Assembly (NCBI GenBank): GCA_900766585.1
Contig: CAAFVV010000019.1
Span: 1-58,184, forward strand
Source of the DNA: Clostridia bacterium
GTDB lineage: Bacteria; Bacillota; Clostridia; Oscillospirales; Acutalibacteraceae
Direction: 5' to 3'
DNA length: 58,184 bases
The notes under the pieces are model-generated. The model searched no databases. It was not told the origin of the DNA and was given only the letters and a program-made list of their open reading frames with translations. The translations under genes were made by a program, and so were the position numbers. Positions 26,407 to 34,827 of this stretch are shown here, piece by piece. Within the stretch, counting starts at the first letter, position 1. Every line of letters begins with the position of its first letter.

Positions 26407-27208
26407 TGTGACGATCGGACAGTATTTCCCGGGAGATTCCCTGCTCCACCGCATGGACCCGCGCGTTAAACTCGTGCTGACGCTCGCGTTTATCATCCTC
26501 GTGTTTGTGCCGAAGAGCTGGGCGGGCCTGCTGCTCGCCGTGGCGTTTCTGATCGCGGCGGTCGTGTTTTCCCGCCTGCCGCTCCGCCTTGTACTGAAGA
26601 GCATGAAGCCGATTGCACCGATCGTGGTGCTGACATCGCTGATCAACATGTTCTATATTCCCGGTGACGAGATCTTCAGCCTCGGCTTTCTGCACGTCAC
26701 ACGGCAGGGCGTGTTTACCGCTGTGTTTATCGCGGTGCGCCTGCTCTGCCTGATCGCGGGCAGCTCGCTGCTGACCTATACGACGTCGCCGACGACGCTG
26801 ACCGACGCGCTCGAGCGGCTTTTGCACCCGCTGACCTATCTGCGGCTGAATGTGCATGAGCTGGCGATGATGATGACCATTGCGCTGCGGTTTATCCCGA
26901 CGCTGATCGAAGAGACGGACCAGATCATGTCGGCGCAGAAGGCGCGCGGCGCCGATCTGGAGAGCGGCGGGCTGATGCAGCGGGTGCGGGCGCTGATCCC
27001 GATCCTGATTCCGCTGTTTATCTCATCGTTCCGCCGCGCCATCGACCTCGCGACGGCGATGGAGTGCCGCTGCTATCACGGCGGCGAGGGGCGCACCCGT
27101 ATGAAGCAGATGCATATGGCGGCGCGGGACGGGATTGCCCTTGCGGTGACGGCGGCGGTGTTTGCAGGCATTATCGTGCTCAACCGCTTTACCCCCGCCG
27201 TGATCTGA
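26396..27208 (+). CDS. ecfT: Energy-coupling factor transmembrane protein EcfT
   Basis: A 270-residue membrane scaffold with five to six helices linking the ATPases to S-components. The coupling-helix motif is seen as KARGAD and the second as AMECRCY, a variant of the usual Ala/Glu-Arg-Gly pattern. N-terminal YFPGDSLLHRMDPR is typical of EcfT. It is followed after 24 bases by truA, the usual Firmicute order; the rplQ gene that normally precedes ecfA1 is not here. Confidence 0.95.
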   Translation: MLADVTIGQYFPGDSLLHRMDPRVKLVLTLAFIILVFVPKSWAGLLLAVAFLIAAVVFSRLPLRLVLKSMKPIAPIVVLTSLINMFYIPGDEIFSLGFLHVTRQGVFTAVFIAVRLLCLIAGSSLLTYTTSPTTLTDALERLLHPLTYLRLNVHELAMMMTIALRFIPTLIEETDQIMSAQKARGADLESGGLMQRVRALIPILIPLFISSFRRAIDLATAMECRCYHGGEGRTRMKQMHMAARDGIALAVTAAVFAGIIVLNRFTPAVI

Positions 27209-27232
27209 TTTTGTAAAAAGGAGGCGATATCC

Positions 27233-28012
27233 GTGGCGAGACTGCTGCTGACGCTGCGCTATAAAGGCACGGCGTATCACGGCTGGCAGGTGCAGCGAAA
27301 CGGCATTACCGTGCAGGAAACGCTGCAAAATGCGGTCGAGCGGGTGACCGGTGTGCGCTCCGGCGTGACCGGCTGCAGCCGCACGGACGCCGGCGTGCAT
27401 GCCGATATGTTCTGCTGCGCGATGGATACCGCCTCTCTGCTGCGCGGCGGCAAAATGGTGCGGGCGCTAAATGCCTGCCTGCCGCCGGACATCGCGGTAT
27501 ACGACTGCCGCGAGGTGCCGCAGGAATTTCACCCGCGGTATCAGGCGCTCGGCAAGCGGTACGTGTACCGCTTCTGGAATGCGCCGGCGCGCAACCCGTT
27601 TTATGCCGACACGACGGTGCAGGTGATGCGCCCGCTTCCGGTGGAGGCGCTGTCCCGCGCGGCGGCGGATTTTTGCGGCACCCATGATTTTGCCGCGTTC
27701 TGCGCCGCCGGAAGCACGGTGGAGGACACGGTGCGCACCGTGACGGACAGCCGCGTGACGGCGTCCGGGCCGCTCGTGCGCTTTGAGGTGGCGGCGGACG
27801 GTTTTTTGTACAATATGGTGCGGATCATGGCGGGTACGCTGTTGGATATGGCGGCGGGGCGCATCCCATTTGATGCAATCCCCGCTGTGCTGGAAAGCCG
27901 CGATCGTGCCCGTGCCGGTACAACGGCTCCGGCGCAGGGGCTGTTTTTGAAAGCGGTGTATTATCCGGAGGAGGTGGTGGGCACATGGCCGTCCATGACG
28001 AACCACCCGTGA
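27233..28012 (+). CDS. truA: tRNA pseudouridine(38-40) synthase TruA
   Basis: A 259-residue pseudouridine synthase acting on the anticodon stem-loop of tRNAs. The catalytic aspartate lies in CSRTDAGVHA; YKGTAYHGWQVQ at the N-terminus and FLYNMVRIMAGTL near the C-terminus are family landmarks. GTG start at 27233 follows AAGGAGG. Its last 28 bases overlap the start of the DUF5711 gene, which has its own strong SD inside truA. Confidence 0.96.
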   Translation: MARLLLTLRYKGTAYHGWQVQRNGITVQETLQNAVERVTGVRSGVTGCSRTDAGVHADMFCCAMDTASLLRGGKMVRALNACLPPDIAVYDCREVPQEFHPRYQALGKRYVYRFWNAPARNPFYADTTVQVMRPLPVEALSRAAADFCGTHDFAAFCAAGSTVEDTVRTVTDSRVTASGPLVRFEVAADGFLYNMVRIMAGTLLDMAAGRIPFDAIPAVLESRDRARAGTTAPAQGLFLKAVYYPEEVVGTWPSMTNHP

Positions 28013-29259
28013 ACCGGCGGCGCAAAAAGCCCTCGCGCCCGCCGCAGCTCTCCGAAAACACGGCGGCAGAGCACCAGCCGCGCCGGAGAAAACGGCATCA
28101 TCCGGTGCTGCGTTTCCTGCTGCGGCTGACACTGGTCGCCGCCGTCGCTGTGGGCTGCCTGTGGGCGTCCCGCAATGTCGAGTCCCTCTCGCCGTCGGCC
28201 ATGGCGGACCGTCTGGAGGGATGGTTTTCCGGCGGCAGCCGCGGCGACGGCTTTCCGCTGTCCGTGGACGGCGACGCGGTTTTGTCCGCCGGCGCGCTCG
28301 GCGATTCGCTGGCGCTGCTGTCGGATAACGCGTTTACCGTGTACAACAAAAACGCCGGCGAGACCGCGCGGCGGCTGCATAATTACGCCGACCCGCTGAT
28401 GGCGACGAGCGGCAGCTATGCATTGATTGCGGAGCTGGGCGGCAGCCGCCTGACGCTGGAAAAGCGCAGCGGCACGATCTGTGAGCTGACCGCACCCGGC
28501 ACCGTGACAACGGCGGCGGTGTCGGCAAACGGGCGGATCGCAGTGGCGACCGGTGCGGACAAGAGCCATACCGCGAAGATCACGGTGTATGACCGCCGCG
28601 GAAAAGAGCTGTACACCTGGGTCAGCGCCGATCTGCGCATCGTCTATCTGGCGTTTTGCGCGGACGGCAGCCGCGTCGCCGCCGTCGGCGTGTCCTCGCA
28701 CGATGCAAAGCTGCGGTCTACCCTGACCGTGATCCCGGTCTCGGGGGATAAGGCGGCGGAATATGCAGCAGATGACGTGCTGCTCTGCGCGGCGGAATTT
28801 GCCGGAACGGGTACCGTGATTGCCGTCGGCACGGATGAGATGTGGGCGGCGGCAGCCGACGGCTCGGGCAAGGCCGTCTACAGCTATAAGGATCGCGAGC
28901 TGTCCGGCTTTGCCGTCGGCGATTCGCTGGTCGGACTGGTGCTTCGCCCCTACGGCAGCGCCGACGGCGGCGAGCTGACGGTGCTGGATACCGCCGCAAA
29001 CGAGCGGCAGACCGCCGCGTTTTCCGAAGCGTTTCGCTGCCTGACAGCGGACGGCGACCGGCTGCTTTTGCTGACGGAGGGGCGGCTGCGCGCCTATACG
29101 GCGGACGGCGTGAGCGGCGATACGCCAGTGTCCGTCGACGGACGGCTGGCCGCAGCGGTGGGCGGCAGACCATTGGTTGTCGGACTGACCGCGGTGACGG
29201 CGTATACATGGGAAAATACGACCGACGGCACAGACCGCGGCGTGAGTACAGGAGGTTGA
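27985..29259 (+). CDS. DUF5711-like membrane-anchored protein
   Basis: A 424-residue protein of unknown function: a basic, proline-rich cytoplasmic tail (residues 1-41), one membrane helix at about 43-61, then an outside domain made of repeated beta-strand units (for example FPLSVDGDAVLSAG, LTLEKRSGTICEL, KITVYDRRGKELYTW) that suggests a beta-propeller. This fits the DUF5711 family found next to truA/cvpA in Clostridia. SD GGAGGAGG lies within the end of truA. No catalytic motif is visible; a scaffold or sensor role at the envelope is a guess. Confidence 0.7.
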   Translation: MAVHDEPPVNRRRKKPSRPPQLSENTAAEHQPRRRKRHHPVLRFLLRLTLVAAVAVGCLWASRNVESLSPSAMADRLEGWFSGGSRGDGFPLSVDGDAVLSAGALGDSLALLSDNAFTVYNKNAGETARRLHNYADPLMATSGSYALIAELGGSRLTLEKRSGTICELTAPGTVTTAAVSANGRIAVATGADKSHTAKITVYDRRGKELYTWVSADLRIVYLAFCADGSRVAAVGVSSHDAKLRSTLTVIPVSGDKAAEYAADDVLLCAAEFAGTGTVIAVGTDEMWAAAADGSGKAVYSYKDRELSGFAVGDSLVGLVLRPYGSADGGELTVLDTAANERQTAAFSEAFRCLTADGDRLLLLTEGRLRAYTADGVSGDTPVSVDGRLAAAVGGRPLVVGLTAVTAYTWENTTDGTDRGVSTGG

Positions 29260-29264
29260 ACGGC

Positions 29265-30038
29265 ATGACCTACATGGCATATCTGTTGGATCTGGCGGTA
29301 ATACTGTTTTTTGTATTGAGCATTGTGATCGGCTGCAAACGGGGCGTGGTCAAGGCGCTGTCCCGTCTGGCGGGGATCGTGGCGGCGGTTGTGCTGGCGT
29401 TTCTGTTCTGCGGACCGCTGGCATCGCTGGTCTTTGACCGGTGGGTCGGTCCGAGCCTGCAGACGACGGTTGCGGAGAAGATCGAGGACAGCCGCGAGAC
29501 CGGGGAAAATGCGATTCGCACCGGCGTGGAGTCGGCGCTGGAGGCGCTGCCTGCCCCGGTTTTAAACCTGATGAAGAACAACGGGATCGGCACGGTGGAT
29601 GAGATTATTGACCGTGTGGATCTGTCCGGCGCGGATCAGCTGGCGCAAAATGCCGACGGGATTGCCGAGCAGCTCACCACACAGGTTGCACGCCCCGTCA
29701 TCGTGACGGTGCTCCGGGTGCCGGCGTTTTTGCTGATTCTGCTGCTCGGCATTATTGCCGCGCTGCTGCTTTCCGGGCTGCTGGATGCCCTGGTGAGCCG
29801 GATTCCCTTTGTCAAGGGAGTCAACCGCTCGCTCGGCGCGGTGTTCGGCGCGCTGGAGGGCGTTTTGCTGGTGCTGGTGTTTGTCGGCGTGGTGCAGATC
29901 GTGGCGGAGTTGGGGGCGGACACCTCGCCGCTGAATCAGACGGTGCTGGATAAGACCTTGCTGACCGGACCGATCGCGCAGATCAACCCGATCGGCAGCT
30001 TCTTCCGTTCGGTCTTATCTGTGCTGACCGGCGACTGA
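29265..30038 (+). CDS. CvpA family membrane protein
   Basis: A 257-residue protein with four predicted membrane helices: LDLAVILFFVLSIVIG at the N-terminus with the CvpA-type GCKRGVVKALSRL turn, a soluble insert of about 90 residues, and two C-terminal helices. CvpA-like proteins are poorly understood and have been tied to envelope homeostasis and colicin V export in E. coli. ATG 29265 follows AGGAGG and lies five bases after the upstream stop; the frame extends back to 29208 without coding likelihood. Confidence 0.78.
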   Translation: MTYMAYLLDLAVILFFVLSIVIGCKRGVVKALSRLAGIVAAVVLAFLFCGPLASLVFDRWVGPSLQTTVAEKIEDSRETGENAIRTGVESALEALPAPVLNLMKNNGIGTVDEIIDRVDLSGADQLAQNADGIAEQLTTQVARPVIVTVLRVPAFLLILLLGIIAALLLSGLLDALVSRIPFVKGVNRSLGAVFGALEGVLLVLVFVGVVQIVAELGADTSPLNQTVLDKTLLTGPIAQINPIGSFFRSVLSVLTGD

Positions 30039-30084
30039 CCGAATTTTGAGTGGGGATATTTTAGGACGTTTTGAGGGAAAGATT

Positions 30085-30699
30085 ATGAAAGTACGTTTTG
30101 AGTGGACCATACCGAATGCTCTGTCGATTTTGCGATTGCTGCTGATTCCGGTGTTTGCTGTGCTGTATCTGACCAGCGGCGACCACCCCGAAAGGATGTA
30201 TTGGTCGGTCGGCGTGCTGCTGCTCTCCGGATTGAGCGATACGCTGGACGGGTATATTGCCCGCCGCTTCAACCAGATCTCCGAGAGCGGAAAGCTGCTG
30301 GATCCGCTGGCGGATAAGCTGACGCAGGTCGCTGTGCTTATCTGTGTGACGGTACGTCATCCGGCATTAATTCCATTGCTGATTATCTGCGCGGTCAAGG
30401 AGCTTTTGCAGCTGATCGGCGGGGCAATTCTGCTGCGTGGGGGCGACGGTGGCATTGAAGGCTCCCATTGGTACGGCAAGCTCGCGACGTTTGTGTTTTA
30501 CGGTGTGATGGCGGTGTTTCTCTTTTTTGAGTTTCGCCCGGCGCCTATGCCCTCGTGGCTGCTGATCACATTGATCACTCTGGTAGCCGTGCTGATGCTG
30601 TATGCCTTCTTCCGCTATTTCCGGCTGTTTTTGAAGATACATGCCACACAGGAGAAAATGCCGGAGGCAGACGGTGAGAAGGGACAGGAGGGGTTATGA
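30085..30699 (+). CDS. pgsA: CDP-alcohol phosphatidyltransferase (PgsA-like)
   Basis: A 204-residue membrane enzyme with the CDP-alcohol phosphatidyltransferase motif D-x2-D-G-x2-A-R-x8-G-x3-D-x3-D (starting SDTLDGYIARR). It probably makes phosphatidylglycerol phosphate from CDP-diacylglycerol and glycerol-3-phosphate; cardiolipin synthase of the same superfamily is an alternative. N-terminal IPNALSILRLLLIP is typical of PgsA. The ATG at 30085 has GAGGGAAAG upstream. The stop overlaps the Clp gene start by four bases. Confidence 0.88.
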   Translation: MKVRFEWTIPNALSILRLLLIPVFAVLYLTSGDHPERMYWSVGVLLLSGLSDTLDGYIARRFNQISESGKLLDPLADKLTQVAVLICVTVRHPALIPLLIICAVKELLQLIGGAILLRGGDGGIEGSHWYGKLATFVFYGVMAVFLFFEFRPAPMPSWLLITLITLVAVLMLYAFFRYFRLFLKIHATQEKMPEADGEKGQEGL

Positions 30700-32993
30700 T
30701 GCTCTGTTCAAGGTGTAAAAAGCGTCCGGCGGTGGTGTTTATCGCCCGTTCGGATGCCCAGGGAAGTCAAAATGAGGGGCTTTGCCTGACCTGTGCGCGC
30801 GAGCTGGGGATCAAGCCGGTGGAGGATATGCTCAACAAAATGGGCGTTACGCCGGAGGATATGGAGCAGATGCAGGAGCAGCTCGGGCACATGCTGAGCG
30901 AGGCAGCGGAGGGGGACGGCGAGGAAAACAACGAGGACAGCGGCGACGGGGCGGAGTTTATTCCCGGCGGTGCGGCGACTTTTCCGTTTTTAAATTCGTT
31001 GTTCGGCGACAATAACCGCCGTGCGGAGGACGGCGCGGATGGCGATGCCAAGCCGCCCAAAAAGAAGAAACGCAAGTTTCTGGATCAATACTGCACAGAC
31101 CTGACCCGCCGCGCGCGCGAGGGGCAGATCGACCGCATTATCGGGCGTGACCGCGAGATCTACCGGGTGACGCAGATCCTCAGCCGCCGCACCAAAAACA
31201 ACCCCTGCCTGATCGGCGAGCCGGGCGTCGGCAAGACCGCGATCGCGGAGGGACTGGCGCTGCGGATTGCGGCGGGCGATGTGCCGCCGCGGCTTGCGGA
31301 AAAAGAAATCCATCTGCTGGATCTGACGGCGCTTGTGGCGGGAACGCAGTTTCGCGGCCAGTTTGAGAGCCGCATCAAGGGTCTGATCGACGAGGTGAAG
31401 GCGGAGGGCAACATCATCCTGTTCATTGACGAGGTGCACAACCTCGCCGGGACCGGCGATGCCGAGGGCAGCATGTCCGCCGCCAATATTCTAAAGCCGG
31501 CGCTGTCCCGCGGCGAGATTCAGGTCATCGGCGCCACGACGTTCAACGAATACCGCAAATATATCGAAAAGGACGCGGCGCTGGAACGCCGCTTCCAGCC
31601 GGTGACGGTGGAGGAGCCGTCGGTGGCGGATACGGTCGAGATGCTGCGCGGGGTCAAGGACTATTATGAGCAGTATCACGGCGTGCGCGTTTCCGACGCG
31701 CTGATCGGCGAGGCGGTGCGCCTGTCCGAGCGGTATATCACCGACCGCTTTTTGCCCGACAAGGCGATTGACCTGCTCGACGAGGCCTGCGCAGCGACGG
31801 CGCTGCGCAATAAGGCGGCGGATCTGTATGCCCGCCTGCAGAAAGAGGCCGCCCGCCTCCGTGAGGAGGAAGAGGCGCGCATGAACGAGGAAACGGTCGA
31901 TTACGAGCAGCTGGCGAACGTGCGCGCCGATCTGCTCAAGCATGAGCAGGAGGCGGACGCCATCCGCGAGGAGGCGACGGCGGCGCCGGTGACGTCGGAG
32001 GATCTGGCGCGGGTAATTGAGCTGTGGACGGGGATTCCGGCGGCGAAGATCCGGGAGAGCGAGCTTTCGCGGCTCTCGACGCTTGAGGAGCGCCTGCGCG
32101 CCCGCGTGCTCGGTCAGGAGGAGGCGGTCTCGCTTGTCGCTGCCGCCATTCTGCGCAGCCGGGTGCAGCTTTCGCCCCGCCGCAGACCGGCATCGTTCAT
32201 TTTTGTCGGTCCGACCGGCGTCGGCAAGACCGAGCTTGTCAAAACGCTGGCGGGCGAGCTGTTTGACTCGCCCGAGACACTGATCCGGCTCGATATGTCG
32301 GAATTTATGGAAAAGCACGCGGTCTCCCGTATCATCGGCTCGCCGCCCGGCTATGTCGGCTATGACGAGGCGGGACAGCTGACCGAAAAGGTGCGCCGCA
32401 AGCCCTATTCGGTGATCCTGTTTGACGAGATCGAAAAGGCGCATCCGGATGTGCTCAATATCCTGCTGCAGATTCTAGACGAGGGGCGCGTGACCGATGC
32501 CCACGGGCGCACCGTGAATTTTGAAAACACCGTCATTGTGATGACGTCAAATGCGGGCAGCCAGTTTAAGGAGACGCTGATGGGCTTCGGCAAGACCGAC
32601 GCCCAGGCGAGCCGCGACAAGGCGGAGCGGGCACTTTCCGAGTTTCTGCGGCCGGAGTTTTTGGCGCGTGTGGACGAGATCGTCTATTTCCGTCCGCTCG
32701 GCGCGGCGGAATACGCCGGGATCTGTCGTATGTATTTCGAGGAGCTGAAACAGTCGCTTGCCCTGCGCGATATCGGGATGACGTGGACAGACAGCGCGGT
32801 GCAGTCGCTGGTCAGCGCGTCTGTCGGCGGCCGCAGCGGCGCGCGCGGACTGCAAAATGCCGTGCGGCGGCAGGTGGAGGATGCCATTGCGTCCGCGCTG
32901 GTCAGGCACGGAGATGTGCCGCCCGCCGCCGTGCAGGTGGATACGGACGAAGCGGGCAAGGTCTGTGTGCGCTGTGAGGAGAGACCGGCATGA
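30696..32993 (+). CDS. Clp-type AAA+ ATPase with N-terminal zinc finger in place of the Clp N-domain
   Basis: A 765-residue double-AAA unfoldase. It begins with C4-x2-C7-x22-C30-x2-C33, like the zinc finger of McsA, then an acidic linker to about residue 110. D1 has Walker A GEPGVGKT (near 174-181) and ILFIDEVHNL; a short ClpC-like middle domain follows; D2 has GPTGVGKT (near 505-512) and ILFDEIEKAHPD. MGF near residue 629 occupies the place of the ClpP-docking loop (VGF/IGF) of ClpC, so it probably feeds ClpP. The usual twin-repeat Clp N-domain, which binds phosphoarginine and adaptors in ClpC, is absent. Coupled to pgsA and to the next gene by four-base overlaps. Confidence 0.9.
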   Translation: MMLCSRCKKRPAVVFIARSDAQGSQNEGLCLTCARELGIKPVEDMLNKMGVTPEDMEQMQEQLGHMLSEAAEGDGEENNEDSGDGAEFIPGGAATFPFLNSLFGDNNRRAEDGADGDAKPPKKKKRKFLDQYCTDLTRRAREGQIDRIIGRDREIYRVTQILSRRTKNNPCLIGEPGVGKTAIAEGLALRIAAGDVPPRLAEKEIHLLDLTALVAGTQFRGQFESRIKGLIDEVKAEGNIILFIDEVHNLAGTGDAEGSMSAANILKPALSRGEIQVIGATTFNEYRKYIEKDAALERRFQPVTVEEPSVADTVEMLRGVKDYYEQYHGVRVSDALIGEAVRLSERYITDRFLPDKAIDLLDEACAATALRNKAADLYARLQKEAARLREEEEARMNEETVDYEQLANVRADLLKHEQEADAIREEATAAPVTSEDLARVIELWTGIPAAKIRESELSRLSTLEERLRARVLGQEEAVSLVAAAILRSRVQLSPRRRPASFIFVGPTGVGKTELVKTLAGELFDSPETLIRLDMSEFMEKHAVSRIIGSPPGYVGYDEAGQLTEKVRRKPYSVILFDEIEKAHPDVLNILLQILDEGRVTDAHGRTVNFENTVIVMTSNAGSQFKETLMGFGKTDAQASRDKAERALSEFLRPEFLARVDEIVYFRPLGAAEYAGICRMYFEELKQSLALRDIGMTWTDSAVQSLVSASVGGRSGARGLQNAVRRQVEDAIASALVRHGDVPPAAVQVDTDEAGKVCVRCEERPA

Positions 32994-33577
32994 CCGTGAT
33001 CGACATCACCCGCGAAATGACTTCCGCGCCGGTTTATCCCGGCGATCCCGCGCCGCAGCTTTGCTCCCTCTCCCGTCTGGCAGACGGAGACAGCTGCAAC
33101 CTCGGGGCGATCACGGCCTGTCTGCACAGCGGGACGCATATGGACGCGCCGCTCCACTTTCTGGAGGGCGGCGATGATGCGGCCTCGCTGCCGCTTGACG
33201 ACTTCATCGGCGAGTGTACTGTTTTGGTGCTCTCCGGCGAGCTGACCGGCGCACAGCTGGAGAGGCGGCTGCCCTTCTGTCGTCCGCGGGTGCTGTTCAA
33301 GGGCGATGTGTCACTGACCGAAAGCGCGGCGTTTGTGCTGATTCAGGCCGGCGTGCGGCTGGTCGGCGTGGAGGGAACGACAGTGGCAAAGGAGCGGACG
33401 GCGGAGGTGCATCGCCTGCTGCTCGGCGCGGGCGTCCGCCTGCTCGAGGGGCTGGATCTCTCTGCCGCCGCGCCGGGGACGTATATGCTGATCGCGGCGC
33501 CGCTGAAGATTGCCGGTGCGGACGGCTCACCCGTGCGCGCGGTGCTGTTGAAGCGGCAGCCTTCATTGGATGTTTAA
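32990..33577 (+). CDS. Cyclase family metal-dependent hydrolase
   Basis: A 195-residue protein with the KynB/cyclase motif HSGTHMDAPLHF (metal ligands His, His, Asp, His), and DITREM-PVYPGD at the N-terminus. KynB hydrolyses N-formylkynurenine, but many family members act on other cyclic or amide substrates and there are no tryptophan-degradation genes nearby, so the substrate is open. The start overlaps the Clp gene stop by four bases; the flavodiiron gene follows with its SD just after the stop. Confidence 0.82.
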   Translation: MTVIDITREMTSAPVYPGDPAPQLCSLSRLADGDSCNLGAITACLHSGTHMDAPLHFLEGGDDAASLPLDDFIGECTVLVLSGELTGAQLERRLPFCRPRVLFKGDVSLTESAAFVLIQAGVRLVGVEGTTVAKERTAEVHRLLLGAGVRLLEGLDLSAAAPGTYMLIAAPLKIAGADGSPVRAVLLKRQPSLDV

Positions 33578-33593
33578 AAAAGGAGTAATACAA

Positions 33594-34757
33594 ATGAATG
33601 TATCCGATACGATCCGGTATATCGGTGTCAACGACCGGGAGATCGACCTGTTTGAGGGGCAGTATGCCGTGCCGAACGGCATGGCGTACAATTCCTATGT
33701 GATTGTGGATGAGAAGATCGCCGTAATGGATACGGTGGACGGCAAATTCACGGCAGAATGGCTCGGCAATCTTTCCGCCGCACTCGGCGGCAGAACGCCC
33801 GACTACCTTGTCGTGCAGCATATGGAGCCGGACCACAGCGCCGGTATTACGGCGTTTATGCAGGCGTATCCGCAGGCGGTCGCCGTGGCTTCGGACAAGG
33901 CATTTAAAATGATGACCAACTTTTTCGGCACGGATTTTGCCGACCGCCGGATCATCGTCGGCGAAAATGACACGCTTTCGCTCGGCAAACATACGCTCAC
34001 CTTTATCACCGCGCCGATGGTGCATTGGCCGGAGGTAATCGTCACCTATGAGAGCACGGAAAAGGTGCTGTTTTCCGCGGATGCGTTCGGCAAGTTCGGC
34101 GCGCTGGACGCGGAGGAGGACTGGGCGTGTGAGGCGCGGCGCTATTATTTCGGCATTGTCGGGAAATACGGCGCGCAGGTGCAGACGCTGCTGAAAAAGG
34201 CGGCGGCGCTCGACATCCGCACGATCTGCCCGCTGCACGGACCGGTGCTGAATGACAGCCTCGATACCTATCTCGGGCTGTATGCCGCCTGGTCGTCCTA
34301 TGCCGCAGAGGATGAGGGCGTGGTCATCGCCTATACGTCGGTGTACGGGCATACGCAAAAGGCGGTCATGCACCTTGCCGACCGGCTGCGGGAAAACGGC
34401 TGCCGGGCGGTATCCGTTATTGACCTTGCCCGCAGCGACATGGCGGAGGCAGTCGAGGATGCATTTCGCTATGACCGGCTCGTTTTGGCGACCACGACCT
34501 ATAATGCGGATATTTTCCCGTTTATGAGGGAGTTCATTGAGCATCTGACGGAGCGCGGCTTTAAAAACCGCACGGTTGGTCTGATCGAAAACGGCTCCTG
34601 GGCGCCCACGGCAGCCAAAACAATGAGAAGCATGCTGGAGCCGTGCAAAAATCTCACCTTTACGGATACGACCGTTAAAATTCTTTCGGCGCCAAGCGAG
34701 GAAAGCATGCGTCAGATCGACGCGCTTGCTGACGAGCTTACCGGGTGCGCGCACTGA
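33594..34757 (+). CDS. Flavodiiron protein (FprA-type)
   Basis: A 387-residue two-domain enzyme: a metallo-beta-lactamase-like diiron domain with ligands in HMEPDH (76-81), and a C-terminal flavodoxin domain from about residue 243 with the FMN loop YTSVYGHTQKA. It should reduce O2 to water or NO to N2O in the cytoplasm, protecting an anaerobe; electrons usually come from rubredoxin or a flavoprotein, neither of which is adjacent. ATG 33594 has AAGGAG upstream; an in-frame ATG at 33570 lies before that SD. Confidence 0.93.
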   Translation: MNVSDTIRYIGVNDREIDLFEGQYAVPNGMAYNSYVIVDEKIAVMDTVDGKFTAEWLGNLSAALGGRTPDYLVVQHMEPDHSAGITAFMQAYPQAVAVASDKAFKMMTNFFGTDFADRRIIVGENDTLSLGKHTLTFITAPMVHWPEVIVTYESTEKVLFSADAFGKFGALDAEEDWACEARRYYFGIVGKYGAQVQTLLKKAAALDIRTICPLHGPVLNDSLDTYLGLYAAWSSYAAEDEGVVIAYTSVYGHTQKAVMHLADRLRENGCRAVSVIDLARSDMAEAVEDAFRYDRLVLATTTYNADIFPFMREFIEHLTERGFKNRTVGLIENGSWAPTAAKTMRSMLEPCKNLTFTDTTVKILSAPSEESMRQIDALADELTGCAH

Positions 34758-34827
34758 CAGCAGCAGAGCATACATACGCCTTTTACGGGGGCGTTAAACA
34801 CGACTACTTTTCGAGGAGGTGAGGTCT

